A stretch of DNA of 64,000 bases from Bacteroides propionicigenes. Lineage in GTDB: Bacteria > Bacteroidota > Bacteroidia > Bacteroidales > Bacteroidaceae. Each line of letters starts with the position of its first letter. Within the stretch, counting starts at the first letter, position 1. The notes under the pieces are model-generated. The model was not told where the DNA came from. It saw only the letters and a program-made list of their open reading frames with translations, and ran no database searches. Location: assembly GCF_018390535.1 (NCBI RefSeq), contig NZ_JAHBBW010000004.1, forward strand, positions 248,001-312,000, written 5' to 3'. A program made the position numbers and the translations under genes. Positions 1-8,560 of this stretch are shown here, piece by piece.

Positions 1-1462
1 TCACTGTAATACAATCCTTCTTAGTAAATCCAGCTATAGGAGTGCCATGTTCGTCTTGTAGTTCTACGAGTAAGGAACTCTTCTTATTATGTACATCTGC
101 ATTCACAAAGAAATATTTTCCATCAAAAGTTATATTCTCAGTCAATAAATATCCTTCTTCACTACCAGCGCGCATTGAAACAAATCCATCTCGCCGCAAC
201 GATGCAAGTCCCGTAGATGTATGGCTATCCCACATAATTTTGCTTAATCGACGACCACTTGAATAAAAATAAAGTGAGTCACCAACAATTAAAGGGACTC
301 CGTTGACAGACTGCATATTTCCCCAGTTCCAAGCGCCCTCCGATTCATTTACATTCATAAATGGCTGATGTGTAGGGCGATAGAAATGAAAACCATCACG
401 ACTATATCCCAATGAAATCACATTACGCTTCTGAATACCATCACGCTCACAAATATGATTCTCTGGCCCAGCCCATGCGCTATAAAATCCTAGCATAATA
501 CTTTCGTAAGGTATCGCATCAAAGTTATAAATACCCGGTTCTACTTCCGGATATTTTTCATGACGAAGTTCTTTGTCATCCGGAGCAAACCAGTAAACAA
601 TGAATTTATCATCGGCATCTTTACGAATACGATGTGCCAAACTGACAAGCATCTCAGGATCTTCATGTTCTATATAGAAACGAGAGCGACTTGAAACCGG
701 AGTACCACCCCGCATGCTCAGCACCCATTTCTTAGTAAAAGGATTGTAAAATGCCGTAGTACGGTCTCCCTGATCACCGGATTGTGCCACTCCTTTGCTC
801 CAATGAACACCATCAGCAGAATACTTCAGAACAACTTGCCAGCGTCTGTCACCCGGACGACGTTCTATATTAAAGAATTTCCAACGTTTAGCCGGGTCTT
901 TTTCTTCACGATCCAACCATACAGTAGCTGCATCGCGATTACAAGTATCCACAATATTGGTCCCGGGTACAATATCTTGATTCACTTTTTCCCATACTTT
1001 ACCGTCCTTCGACTCGGCATAGCAAGTATAGAAGGTCTGTTTATCCCCCTTATGAATGGTTCCGGCACCAGCAAGATACCACATTTTAAATTTTCCATCA
1101 TTATCATCATACCAAATCCCATCACTGAACGGAGCTGCATATAAAGCTCCCTGAATAGTTTTTTCCCACTCTTTATCAGGTTCTAATACCGGATTTTTCG
1201 CATAGAAATTAGGAGTATGGTATACGCTCTCCAGATTTGTTTCTTTTATTAAAAAGTTATCTACAAACAACTGCCTTCCTACATTTACAGGAAATATTGC
1301 CGGTTTATTCTCCAGATATGGCACAGGCATTTCTTGACGTACAGTGGGTTCAGGACGACGAGGTGGCCATTGGTCTGATATAGTTATGCCATTAGACAAT
1401 GTCTGTGCATATGATATCAAGGAAAAACACACAAATAATACATTAACTGCTATTTTCTTCAT
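1..1462 (-). CDS. Secreted GH32/43-like beta-propeller protein, 3' end cut by window
   Basis: About 487 N-terminal residues are visible; the reading frame is still open at base 1, so the C-terminus is outside the window. It starts with a Sec signal peptide (hydrophobic core, then YAQ). The body repeats the pattern S-x-D-G-x-x-W/F (SKDGKVW, SADGVHW, SRDGFHF), typical of five-bladed propellers of the GH32/GH43-like clan. It is a close paralogue of the gene at 5119-6810: PVNVGRQLFVDNFLI, PFSDGIWYD and FYNPFTKKWVLSMR-type blocks match nearly word for word. It is the last visible gene of the sialic-acid-linked PUL, 11 bp after the preceding stop. Family likeness is seen directly; substrate is unknown. 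Glycosidase activity is inferred only from the fold-like repeats and context. Confidence 0.7.
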   Translation of the reverse strand, partial: MKKIAVNVLFVCFSLISYAQTLSNGITISDQWPPRRPEPTVRQEMPVPYLENKPAIFPVNVGRQLFVDNFLIKETNLESVYHTPNFYAKNPVLEPDKEWEKTIQGALYAAPFSDGIWYDDNDGKFKMWYLAGAGTIHKGDKQTFYTCYAESKDGKVWEKVNQDIVPGTNIVDTCNRDAATVWLDREEKDPAKRWKFFNIERRPGDRRWQVVLKYSADGVHWSKGVAQSGDQGDRTTAFYNPFTKKWVLSMRGGTPVSSRSRFYIEHEDPEMLVSLAHRIRKDADDKFIVYWFAPDDKELRHEKYPEVEPGIYNFDAIPYESIMLGFYSAWAGPENHICERDGIQKRNVISLGYSRDGFHFYRPTHQPFMNVNESEGAWNWGNMQSVNGVPLIVGDSLYFYSSGRRLSKIMWDSHTSTGLASLRRDGFVSMRAGSEEGYLLTENITFDGKYFFVNADVHNKKSSLLVELQDEHGTPIAGFTKKDCITV

Positions 1463-1473
1463 AAACTTCTATA

Positions 1474-2403
1474 TTACTTTTTATATTCTAATTTTTCAAT
1501 TTTTTTCTGTAGCTCAATCACATACAATGTCAATTCCTCCACCTTTTGCAATAGAGCTTTATTAACCTCATGCTGTGAATATCCATCTTTAGCTATTTCC
1601 TCGGCAGATGGTACATCTGGCAAGTGCTTATTTGCATGAATAAACTCTTCTAGTTCTTGAAGTGGACGCAAGCTGTAATTTTTATCAAATACAAAATCTG
1701 CCCAAGAAGAATTAGGAAGAATACCAAAGTCTTCTGAAAGCACTCCCTTTTTAACAAAAAGTTTATACTTATTCTTTAAAGTCTCTTTATACCTTACAAT
1801 ATCTTCAACATCTATTCCACCTATATATACTCCATAATTAGTATCCATGTGTATGTTTGCATGTCCAGCGGAGCCCAACACACAAGTTGTTGCACTTATT
1901 GTACCTATCCATCCGGTATTTTTTTTATCACTCAGCCCGCATCTCACAACTATATCATTTTTTTCCACCTCCAAATTATCATAAAATGAAACTTTATCAG
2001 TATGAAACGTGGCTATTTCATGGGTATTATTCGTGATTAGTTTAATACTGTTTTTTGCAATAAAATTACTATTATATCCTTGAGTAGACCATCTAGCGTA
2101 CGTCGTATTTCCTCTAAGCAGATGTAAATAGGTATCTTGAGACTCCAACATACCTCTAAAGCAAAAATTACCATTATTAGTGACTTGCATTACATCCACC
2201 GGACTATAAGCCCCTTCTTGTCCTGCATTAATATAGAAAGCAGATATTCCCGTTTTGCCCCAACCAAAAGCTATATCTCCACTTTCAAGTACATTAACAG
2301 GATGAGTCCTACCACCTGAAACTGGAATTAATTGCCCATAACTATTATTAGTAGATGCGCAAACAAACAGTATAACAATTATAACATTTAATCTATACTT
2401 CAT
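1474..2403 (-). CDS. Secreted protein with S74/tail-fibre-like C-terminal segment
   Basis: 309 residues with an N-terminal signal peptide (about 1-23, ending YGQ). The middle is rich in short beta-like, Gly/Asn/Thr-containing stretches. The last 80 residues carry the recurrent Bacteroidota pattern in which LRPLQELEEFI, HLPDVPSAEEI and a final Leu/Glu/Lys coiled coil (ALLQKVEELTLYVIELQKKI) follow one another, as in proteins with a peptidase-S74 or tail-fibre-like end. I do not recognise a catalytic Ser/Lys dyad with certainty. It lies between two propeller-type genes in the PUL (49 bp after the 840-aa gene), so it may be a surface adhesin or scaffold co-expressed with the SusCD system. Function is unknown. 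Confidence 0.65.
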   Translation of the reverse strand: MKYRLNVIIVILFVCASTNNSYGQLIPVSGGRTHPVNVLESGDIAFGWGKTGISAFYINAGQEGAYSPVDVMQVTNNGNFCFRGMLESQDTYLHLLRGNTTYARWSTQGYNSNFIAKNSIKLITNNTHEIATFHTDKVSFYDNLEVEKNDIVVRCGLSDKKNTGWIGTISATTCVLGSAGHANIHMDTNYGVYIGGIDVEDIVRYKETLKNKYKLFVKKGVLSEDFGILPNSSWADFVFDKNYSLRPLQELEEFIHANKHLPDVPSAEEIAKDGYSQHEVNKALLQKVEELTLYVIELQKKIEKLEYKK

Positions 2404-2452
2404 AACATTTTATTTTAAATCATACTATGTTTTTTTAACAAATAATCCATTT

Positions 2453-4975
2453 TTATTCCTTTTGTCCTGCATACTTAACGGGAACTGTGGTTGTAGAATT
2501 CGTATCAGACCAAAAATCACTACTACCAGCTGGAAGTTTTTGAGCTATTTCAACACATTTTATACTTCCTAAAAAAGGCTCCTCACATTGTAAATTTTTT
2601 CCGCCTACCGTTATTTTATTCATACTGGCTACAAAAGACGTAAAATCAAGGTATGCAAAGGCTCTAGCATTAGCTCTATCTTCATCAGTTATACTACCCT
2701 CTGTATGTTTCCACTCCCACAAAATCGGTTGTTTAACAATAGTATTCACTCCTATTGATGGACAATAAACACGAAATGCCGACACTTCTTCACTCGTTTC
2801 CGTTTTTCCATATTTCTGATCTGCTCTTTTTACAGCCTCAAAAGTTATAATAGTTTCGCATTCGTCAAACATTTTTCCAGCAGGAGGTTTCACAGTCATT
2901 GATGCAAAAGAAGTTGCATCCTTCTGTACTATACATTCCAAGCTACCTGATGGAGTATAATATATTCCAATATCATTACCATTTGTATCTCCATAAATCC
3001 GTATTAGAGTTTGTCTAGTTGAACCTCTTTTAGGAATGAACTTTAAAGCTATACTACCAGTTTCCTTATGTACTGGCAATTTTTGATTAGGAAGCATCTT
3101 AACATCTGTAAAATCCTGCGTACGACAAGGATGTTGAGGATTTTCCGGCTTATAACTCCATAGATTACCTCCACGATAATTTGATGGAGCTGTTAAATTC
3201 AAGCAAACTCGATTTGCAGCCACTCCCTCATTAAACTTAATGCCATACAAAACTGCATTTTTAGTTTTTGCTTCTGCTACAATTGGTATTTCTGGAAAAT
3301 CTTTTATTGAAACTAATTCTTGAGGATGAAGATCTGAATAGTCTTTCAAATAGGTCAAAAGGGTCTGTTTGCTATTTCCATCCTTCCCTGCAGCGACATA
3401 TCCAACAGCTTCATAATTATCAGAAACACTTTTAGTACCTTTAACGGAACTACCCAAAGTTCCCGACAAGAACGCCCCTTTGCCATGTTCACCAGATGCT
3501 GCATAAGAATAAATCGAAACAACTGCATAACTATTCAATTGTGACAGAGATTTTCCTCTAGGATCTTCCGTTACATCTGCCAATACATAAGGAAAAGAAC
3601 TACTACCATCCCTAAAAGCCTCATATATGGAAAACTTAGGCATTTCATCTATCGTTATCGGATAAGTAGTCGGTTCCATGGAATAAAAAACTTTCTCTAT
3701 CTGTTCTGCCCTCAATCCAGCCATCTTACCATATTTACCAATTGCTAATGAAATACCGGAATTGCGTTTAGCAACATGCAATTGTCTTGAGGCAGCATAA
3801 AAATAATACATATCAAGGGGAGAAGAAGATGAGAACTTTGTATTAATAACCGGTTTTGCCATATTAATACATCCATAGTCATCGCTTTTAGGATCAGTTC
3901 CATTATCCAAAAATGGGATTCCTGGTTTTAAGTACTTCCAAATGATTCCATCACATGAAATAGCCAATTCTGTACGTTGTCTATTAGCAACCGTTTCATC
4001 AGCACGCGTGCCAAAAGCTGTTACAATTCCCCACCAAAGATCTTTTTCAAACCCCGGTAATCTAAAAGGCTGTAAACTATAAGGCTCCCATTGTGTATTT
4101 GACATATCCAATATTACATTGAAATCCACTTTTTTACTTACCAAGTTCTCACCAACTTCTGTTAGTGTTTCTCTTCGATAACGAATACGTGGATCAACCG
4201 TAAAAGGAAGTGTCTCACCAGACTTTAGCATCGACCGTTTAGCATTAATGCGGGAAACAAAATAATATTTACCATTTTGTTTCAAATAATTCATATGAGT
4301 ATCTCCATTAATGAACCTAAAAGTAAATATCTTTTCTTGAGATTTACGATCGTTTTTCAATTTAGCAAAATCGCTTAAAACCCCATTTGCATTAAAATTT
4401 CGTTCCATTTCATACCCGGCAAGTCTTTGATTCTCAGATTCTCTTTGAGGTAAATAAATTAATTTTATAGGCTTATTCGTTACCTCATAATCATCATAAA
4501 TACCGACACTTTCAATATCTACAGCAACAATATTTGAAGATTGGAAGCCTACACCTGCAACAGGAGAGATTTTATCGTCTACTGTTTTTCCCGCTGGATT
4601 ATACCAATAAAGACCAGCATCAGGTCTCGTCCAACTATTTACATTCGTTGTATTATTAGTATAAACAAATGCACCAACTTTAGAATACGGTATATTTGAA
4701 TGTACTAAAAAACATGAAATATAAATAGCCAAATTACCATTATTATCCATAATAACATTTGGCATTCCATTTTCAAGTTTATCCTCCCATGGATAATGAG
4801 TAGGATCCGGAGATATAATATTTCTTCCATCATTATATTTCATGGGAGGGTTTATATAAACATCTTCCGTTGAATATAGAAATAAAGCCGGATTTACAGC
4901 TGAATATTTCTGTTCATTCTGTGCAAAAACAGAAAACGAAATGATAGAACAACATAAAAATATAATCTTTCTCAT
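2453..4975 (-). CDS. Large secreted protein, propeller-like with possible lectin-like C-terminus
   Basis: 840 residues with signal peptide (about 1-18, ending VFA). The N-terminal two thirds contain propeller-like strands such as ELAISCDGIIWKYL (S-x-D-G-x-x-W pattern), VDIESVGIYDD and MYYFYAASRQLHVAKR. The region from about residue 640 to 800 (SIALKFIPKRGS, IRIYGDTNGNDIGIYYT) looks like a jelly-roll or concanavalin-like lectin module, which is a judgement by eye. No FRIP/YRIP motif or canonical S-x-D-x-G-x-T-W Asp box of GH33 sialidases is present. It sits 143 bp after the lipoprotein propeller gene in the same operon. A role in processing a sialylated or related glycan is inference from location only. 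Confidence 0.6.
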   Translation of the reverse strand: MRKIIFLCCSIISFSVFAQNEQKYSAVNPALFLYSTEDVYINPPMKYNDGRNIISPDPTHYPWEDKLENGMPNVIMDNNGNLAIYISCFLVHSNIPYSKVGAFVYTNNTTNVNSWTRPDAGLYWYNPAGKTVDDKISPVAGVGFQSSNIVAVDIESVGIYDDYEVTNKPIKLIYLPQRESENQRLAGYEMERNFNANGVLSDFAKLKNDRKSQEKIFTFRFINGDTHMNYLKQNGKYYFVSRINAKRSMLKSGETLPFTVDPRIRYRRETLTEVGENLVSKKVDFNVILDMSNTQWEPYSLQPFRLPGFEKDLWWGIVTAFGTRADETVANRQRTELAISCDGIIWKYLKPGIPFLDNGTDPKSDDYGCINMAKPVINTKFSSSSPLDMYYFYAASRQLHVAKRNSGISLAIGKYGKMAGLRAEQIEKVFYSMEPTTYPITIDEMPKFSIYEAFRDGSSSFPYVLADVTEDPRGKSLSQLNSYAVVSIYSYAASGEHGKGAFLSGTLGSSVKGTKSVSDNYEAVGYVAAGKDGNSKQTLLTYLKDYSDLHPQELVSIKDFPEIPIVAEAKTKNAVLYGIKFNEGVAANRVCLNLTAPSNYRGGNLWSYKPENPQHPCRTQDFTDVKMLPNQKLPVHKETGSIALKFIPKRGSTRQTLIRIYGDTNGNDIGIYYTPSGSLECIVQKDATSFASMTVKPPAGKMFDECETIITFEAVKRADQKYGKTETSEEVSAFRVYCPSIGVNTIVKQPILWEWKHTEGSITDEDRANARAFAYLDFTSFVASMNKITVGGKNLQCEEPFLGSIKCVEIAQKLPAGSSDFWSDTNSTTTVPVKYAGQKE

Positions 4976-5118
4976 TTAGAATCTTTATTAAGATCATTAA
5001 ATTAAATTACATTGATTATCAATATATAACACTATTCTATCTCTGATAGAAATAACAAATTTCAATTTATATATTTCTTAATAAAACAGCTTATAAATCT
5101 ATATCCAAGGACAACTAT

Positions 5119-6810
5119 TTATGGCATATCTATTCCATTTTCATTCATCCCAGGACCACCTCCAGCTGTGTATCCACGGCTCTCTCCTGTAATCCAAGGG
5201 GTTATCCAAAATGCATATAAATCGCCATCAGTCACATAAAATTTCAAGAAAACATTCTTTCCTACTAAAGTTGATACATCTTTCTTGTTTTTCCATGCAA
5301 TCATTATCTTCGTATGATCGCCTTGCACAGGAATACATTCTTCTTTCGTATACCCGCTAATAGGCTGCTTATTCTCATCTAAAATTTCTACTAGCAGTTT
5401 TCCTCTTAAATTTGCATTTACAAATACATACTTCCCATCAAATGAGACTTTTTCCGTTAACAAGTATCCGTCCTCTTTTGTATTCATAGAGACAAATCCG
5501 TCACGACGAAGCGTAGCCATACCTGTTGAGGTTCCAGCATCCCACCAAACTTTATTAAGGCTACGACCTGTAGAATAAATATATAATGAATCTCCTACAA
5601 TTAGAGGTACTCCGTTAATTGATTGCATATTACCATAATTCCATGCACCTTCTGTTTCATTCACACCCATAAACGGTTTATGACTCGGTCTTGAAAAATG
5701 AAAGCCATCCCGACTATACCCTAACATTATTTCATTACGCTTAGGTATCATCAATTTTCTTGCAATATTATTTTCCGGTCCTTGCCATTGACTGTAGAAT
5801 CCCAACATAATACTTTCATAAGCTATGGCATCAAAATTATAGATCCCAGGATCTACATCAGGATACTTCTCATGCCGCTTTTCCTTATCATCCGGTGTAA
5901 ACCAAAAAACAATATGCTTATCTTTTATTCCATTTCTCAGACGATGAGCTAAACTAACCGCTTCTTCCGGATCGGAGTGTTCCAAATATGCACGAGAACG
6001 CCAAGATACTTTATTATGATGTCGCATACTCAGCACCCATTTTTCTATAAATGGATTATAAAACGCTGTCGACCTATCCGAGATAGCTCCAGATTGTGCA
6101 ACAGCATCCGACCAGTGAATACCATCAGCCGAATATTTTAGTACATATTGCCACTGTATATAATCTGGACGATATTGAACGTTAAAGAATTTATATCTTT
6201 TAGAAGGATCTATTTCTTTTTTATCCAACCAAATGGTAGAAGCATCCCGATTACATGTATCCACAACATTAGTTCCCGGTACTATCCCCAAATCTTTTTT
6301 AATCCAATGTTTACCATCTTGCGATTCAGCATAACAAGTATAAAAACTATGTTTCTCCTTATTTACTTTACCGGCTCCTGCCAAATACCACATTTTAAAC
6401 TTTCCCTCTTTCTCATCATACCAAATACCATCACTGAATGGACCGGCATAAGCATATCCTTCTGGAGTAACTTCCCAATCTTTATCAGCATACAATACAG
6501 GATTGCCTGCATAAAAATTTGGAGTATGATAAATAGGATTCATATTCGTTTCCTGAATCAAGAAATTATCCACAAATAATTGTCTTCCTACATTCACAGG
6601 AATCACATCTGGCTTCTTATCTAAATAAGGCACAGGCATCTCTTTAGGTGTTACAGGCTCCTCATAACACGGAGGCCACTCAACCGGTAAACGGATACCG
6701 TTATGCAGTACCACTCCTTTATCGGCCTCTTCTTTATCTTGTTGTTGAAAATTACATGCTCCAAACAGTCCAATAACTGCAAGGCATAAAATAAATATCT
6801 TTGTTCTCAT
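5119..6810 (-). CDS. GH32/43-like beta-propeller lipoprotein
   Basis: 563 residues. The lipobox LFGAC puts a lipidated Cys at residue 19, so this is probably a cell-surface or periplasmic lipoprotein. Repeated S-x-D-G-x-x-W/F motifs at about 163-169, 227-233 and 366-372, plus FSDGIWYD (125-132), NRDAST (188-193) and DRSTAFYNP (245-253), fit a GH32/GH43-like propeller. Acidic residues at these blade edges are candidate catalytic groups. Similar proteins are, to my knowledge, usually left as hypothetical or GH32-like. It is the first enzyme-like gene after susCD. It is paralogous to the partial gene at 1-1462, but that one has a Sec signal instead of a lipobox, so the pair may be split between compartments. 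The substrate is not deducible from sequence alone. Confidence 0.7.
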   Translation of the reverse strand: MRTKIFILCLAVIGLFGACNFQQQDKEEADKGVVLHNGIRLPVEWPPCYEEPVTPKEMPVPYLDKKPDVIPVNVGRQLFVDNFLIQETNMNPIYHTPNFYAGNPVLYADKDWEVTPEGYAYAGPFSDGIWYDEKEGKFKMWYLAGAGKVNKEKHSFYTCYAESQDGKHWIKKDLGIVPGTNVVDTCNRDASTIWLDKKEIDPSKRYKFFNVQYRPDYIQWQYVLKYSADGIHWSDAVAQSGAISDRSTAFYNPFIEKWVLSMRHHNKVSWRSRAYLEHSDPEEAVSLAHRLRNGIKDKHIVFWFTPDDKEKRHEKYPDVDPGIYNFDAIAYESIMLGFYSQWQGPENNIARKLMIPKRNEIMLGYSRDGFHFSRPSHKPFMGVNETEGAWNYGNMQSINGVPLIVGDSLYIYSTGRSLNKVWWDAGTSTGMATLRRDGFVSMNTKEDGYLLTEKVSFDGKYVFVNANLRGKLLVEILDENKQPISGYTKEECIPVQGDHTKIMIAWKNKKDVSTLVGKNVFLKFYVTDGDLYAFWITPWITGESRGYTAGGGPGMNENGIDMP

Positions 6811-6832
6811 AGTTTTTTCAATTTAATATGCA

Positions 6833-6856
6833 GGAGAGTATTATAAAATACCCTCC
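6833..6856 (-). other. Intercistronic hairpin after susD
   Basis: GGAG-x-GTATT and AATAC-x-CTCC arms (6833-6842 and 6847-6856) form a 9-pair stem with one opposed mismatch and a 4-nt loop in the gap between susD and the propeller gene. It has no strong T-run. It could stabilise the susCD part of the message or attenuate read-through into the downstream genes. Confidence 0.45.
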
Positions 6857-6866
6857 CAAATATGTT

Positions 6867-8549
6867 TTACCATCCTGGATTATTCGTAGTTATATACGGA
6901 TTGCCTTCTACCTCATCAATAGGTATAGGCAGCCATTCATGCTTACCTTTTTGGAAACCTAAATAATCAGATATATTATATTGCTTGAAATCAGGATCTG
7001 CCACCTCCATTTCCTTAAAACGTTCGGCGACTTTACCCCAACGCAGTAAATCGAAAAAACGATGACCTTCTTCTGTAAACTCCAATACACGTTCATGTTC
7101 GATAGATGCCATATCAACCGTAACCAATTTAGGCATATTGACCCCTTTACGAGTGCGTACTCGATTCACTGCTTCCAAAGGGGTGATACTTCCCAGCTTC
7201 CCTCCACTAATAACAGCTTCAGCATACATCAACAGTACATCAGCATAACGAATATAACGATAATTTACGCCATGTGCTCTTTGATTATAAAAATAAATCT
7301 TATTGCCCGGATCTGCTGTTGGAAGTGTCCAATCCAACCATTTCCTTCCGGCTGATTTATATTTGGCAGCTTTAGCATTCGACAAACCGAAGCCCGCTTC
7401 GCCATAAGTTTCTTGAAAAGATTTACCATCAAACACTGTTACTTTATCACCAGATTTTGCAGAAATTTCAGGTGCATTATCATTAAATATTAAAGTTCCA
7501 AACATCCGTGAATCAGTATGACCATCCGCATCCTTTGAATTAGCAAAAGTATCATAAATCCAATCATGCATAACCTGATCAAGCCCAGTATTATTTTTAT
7601 CTATATTAGGAGGGAATAACCCACGTGGGTCTTTCCAAACACCACTATTTGCCAGCCCCGGATTAAAGCCTGTATTTACGACATCACCCAAAAATTGAAA
7701 TTCAAATACGGATTCATCATTATTTTCATGCGCAACATCAAAGTTCCAAGTATAATCGTCTACTAAAGAAAAGTGACCATGATCACCTTTTATAATTTCA
7801 TCAAAAGCAGAAGCTGCTTCATCATAATAAGTTTTGGTAGAATTACCATAATATTTTTCAATACCAGACCTATACAAATATACTTTACCAAGTAATGCGG
7901 TTGCAGAAGCACTGGTTACGCGTCCTATATTATCACCAGTCCAATATCCCTTTTTAGGTAGCAATTTCTTGGCCTTTATCAAATCATCGCAAATAAAATC
8001 CCATACTTCTTCGGGCTTCGCTTGTGGTTTATAATCCTTAGCCGATTTTGGTAATTCCTTCATTAAAGGAATATTCCGAAAATGAATTAGTAAAAAGAAA
8101 TGCGAAAATGCTCGCAGCATATACGCTTCACCTAAATATGCATTTTTCTGTACCTCATTAACGAATTCCACATTCGGTATAACTTCAATCATCTGGCAGG
8201 CTTGAGATGCTGCTGTGTAAAATAATTGATAAGGTTGAACAATTGTATAATAGGAAGGAGTCAACATTGTTGTATATTGCCCCGGAGAAGCATAATCAGA
8301 ACGTCCACTACCCTCATCTCCTCTATTGAATATTAATCCTGTACCTGAAGCTCCCAAAGCTCTTGGTGACGTAATATAGGAGTAGATTCCGATAATACCC
8401 TTGTTGATATTAGTAGGAGTAGAATAGAATCCATTCACATCTTGCTGATTAGGATGTACAGACAAATCATCAAATACATCATCACAAGAAGACAATGAAA
8501 ATCCAATTGCTGTAATCAAAGCTAACAAAATTTTATTATATGTTTTCAT
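6867..8549 (-). CDS. SusD/RagB-family glycan-binding lipoprotein
   Basis: About 560 residues from the ATG at 8549; an upstream TTG at 8558 is less likely. The N-terminus has a lipobox (GFSLSSC) followed by acidic residues, typical of surface-exposed Bacteroidota lipoproteins. Sequence features of the SusD family are clear: N-terminal DVFDDLSVHPN, the helical TPR-like stretch AYMLRAFSHFFLL, YADVLLMYAEA, and the C-terminal block GHRFFDLLRWG followed by EWLPIPIDEVEGNP. SusD caps the SusC barrel at the outer membrane and captures the glycan. The gene follows susC by 11 bp. The glycan is likely a sialic-acid-containing or related host glycan, from the flanking nan genes; this is inference. Confidence 0.93.
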   Translation of the reverse strand: MKTYNKILLALITAIGFSLSSCDDVFDDLSVHPNQQDVNGFYSTPTNINKGIIGIYSYITSPRALGASGTGLIFNRGDEGSGRSDYASPGQYTTMLTPSYYTIVQPYQLFYTAASQACQMIEVIPNVEFVNEVQKNAYLGEAYMLRAFSHFFLLIHFRNIPLMKELPKSAKDYKPQAKPEEVWDFICDDLIKAKKLLPKKGYWTGDNIGRVTSASATALLGKVYLYRSGIEKYYGNSTKTYYDEAASAFDEIIKGDHGHFSLVDDYTWNFDVAHENNDESVFEFQFLGDVVNTGFNPGLANSGVWKDPRGLFPPNIDKNNTGLDQVMHDWIYDTFANSKDADGHTDSRMFGTLIFNDNAPEISAKSGDKVTVFDGKSFQETYGEAGFGLSNAKAAKYKSAGRKWLDWTLPTADPGNKIYFYNQRAHGVNYRYIRYADVLLMYAEAVISGGKLGSITPLEAVNRVRTRKGVNMPKLVTVDMASIEHERVLEFTEEGHRFFDLLRWGKVAERFKEMEVADPDFKQYNISDYLGFQKGKHEWLPIPIDEVEGNPYITTNNPGW

Positions 8550-8560
8550 ATCGTTCAATA

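Noticed and set aside
2453..6810. GH33 sialidase identity for the propeller proteins
   Set aside because: No FRIP/YRIP motif, no arginine triad pattern and no S-x-D-x-G-x-T-W Asp boxes; only S-x-D-G-x-x-W repeats are seen.
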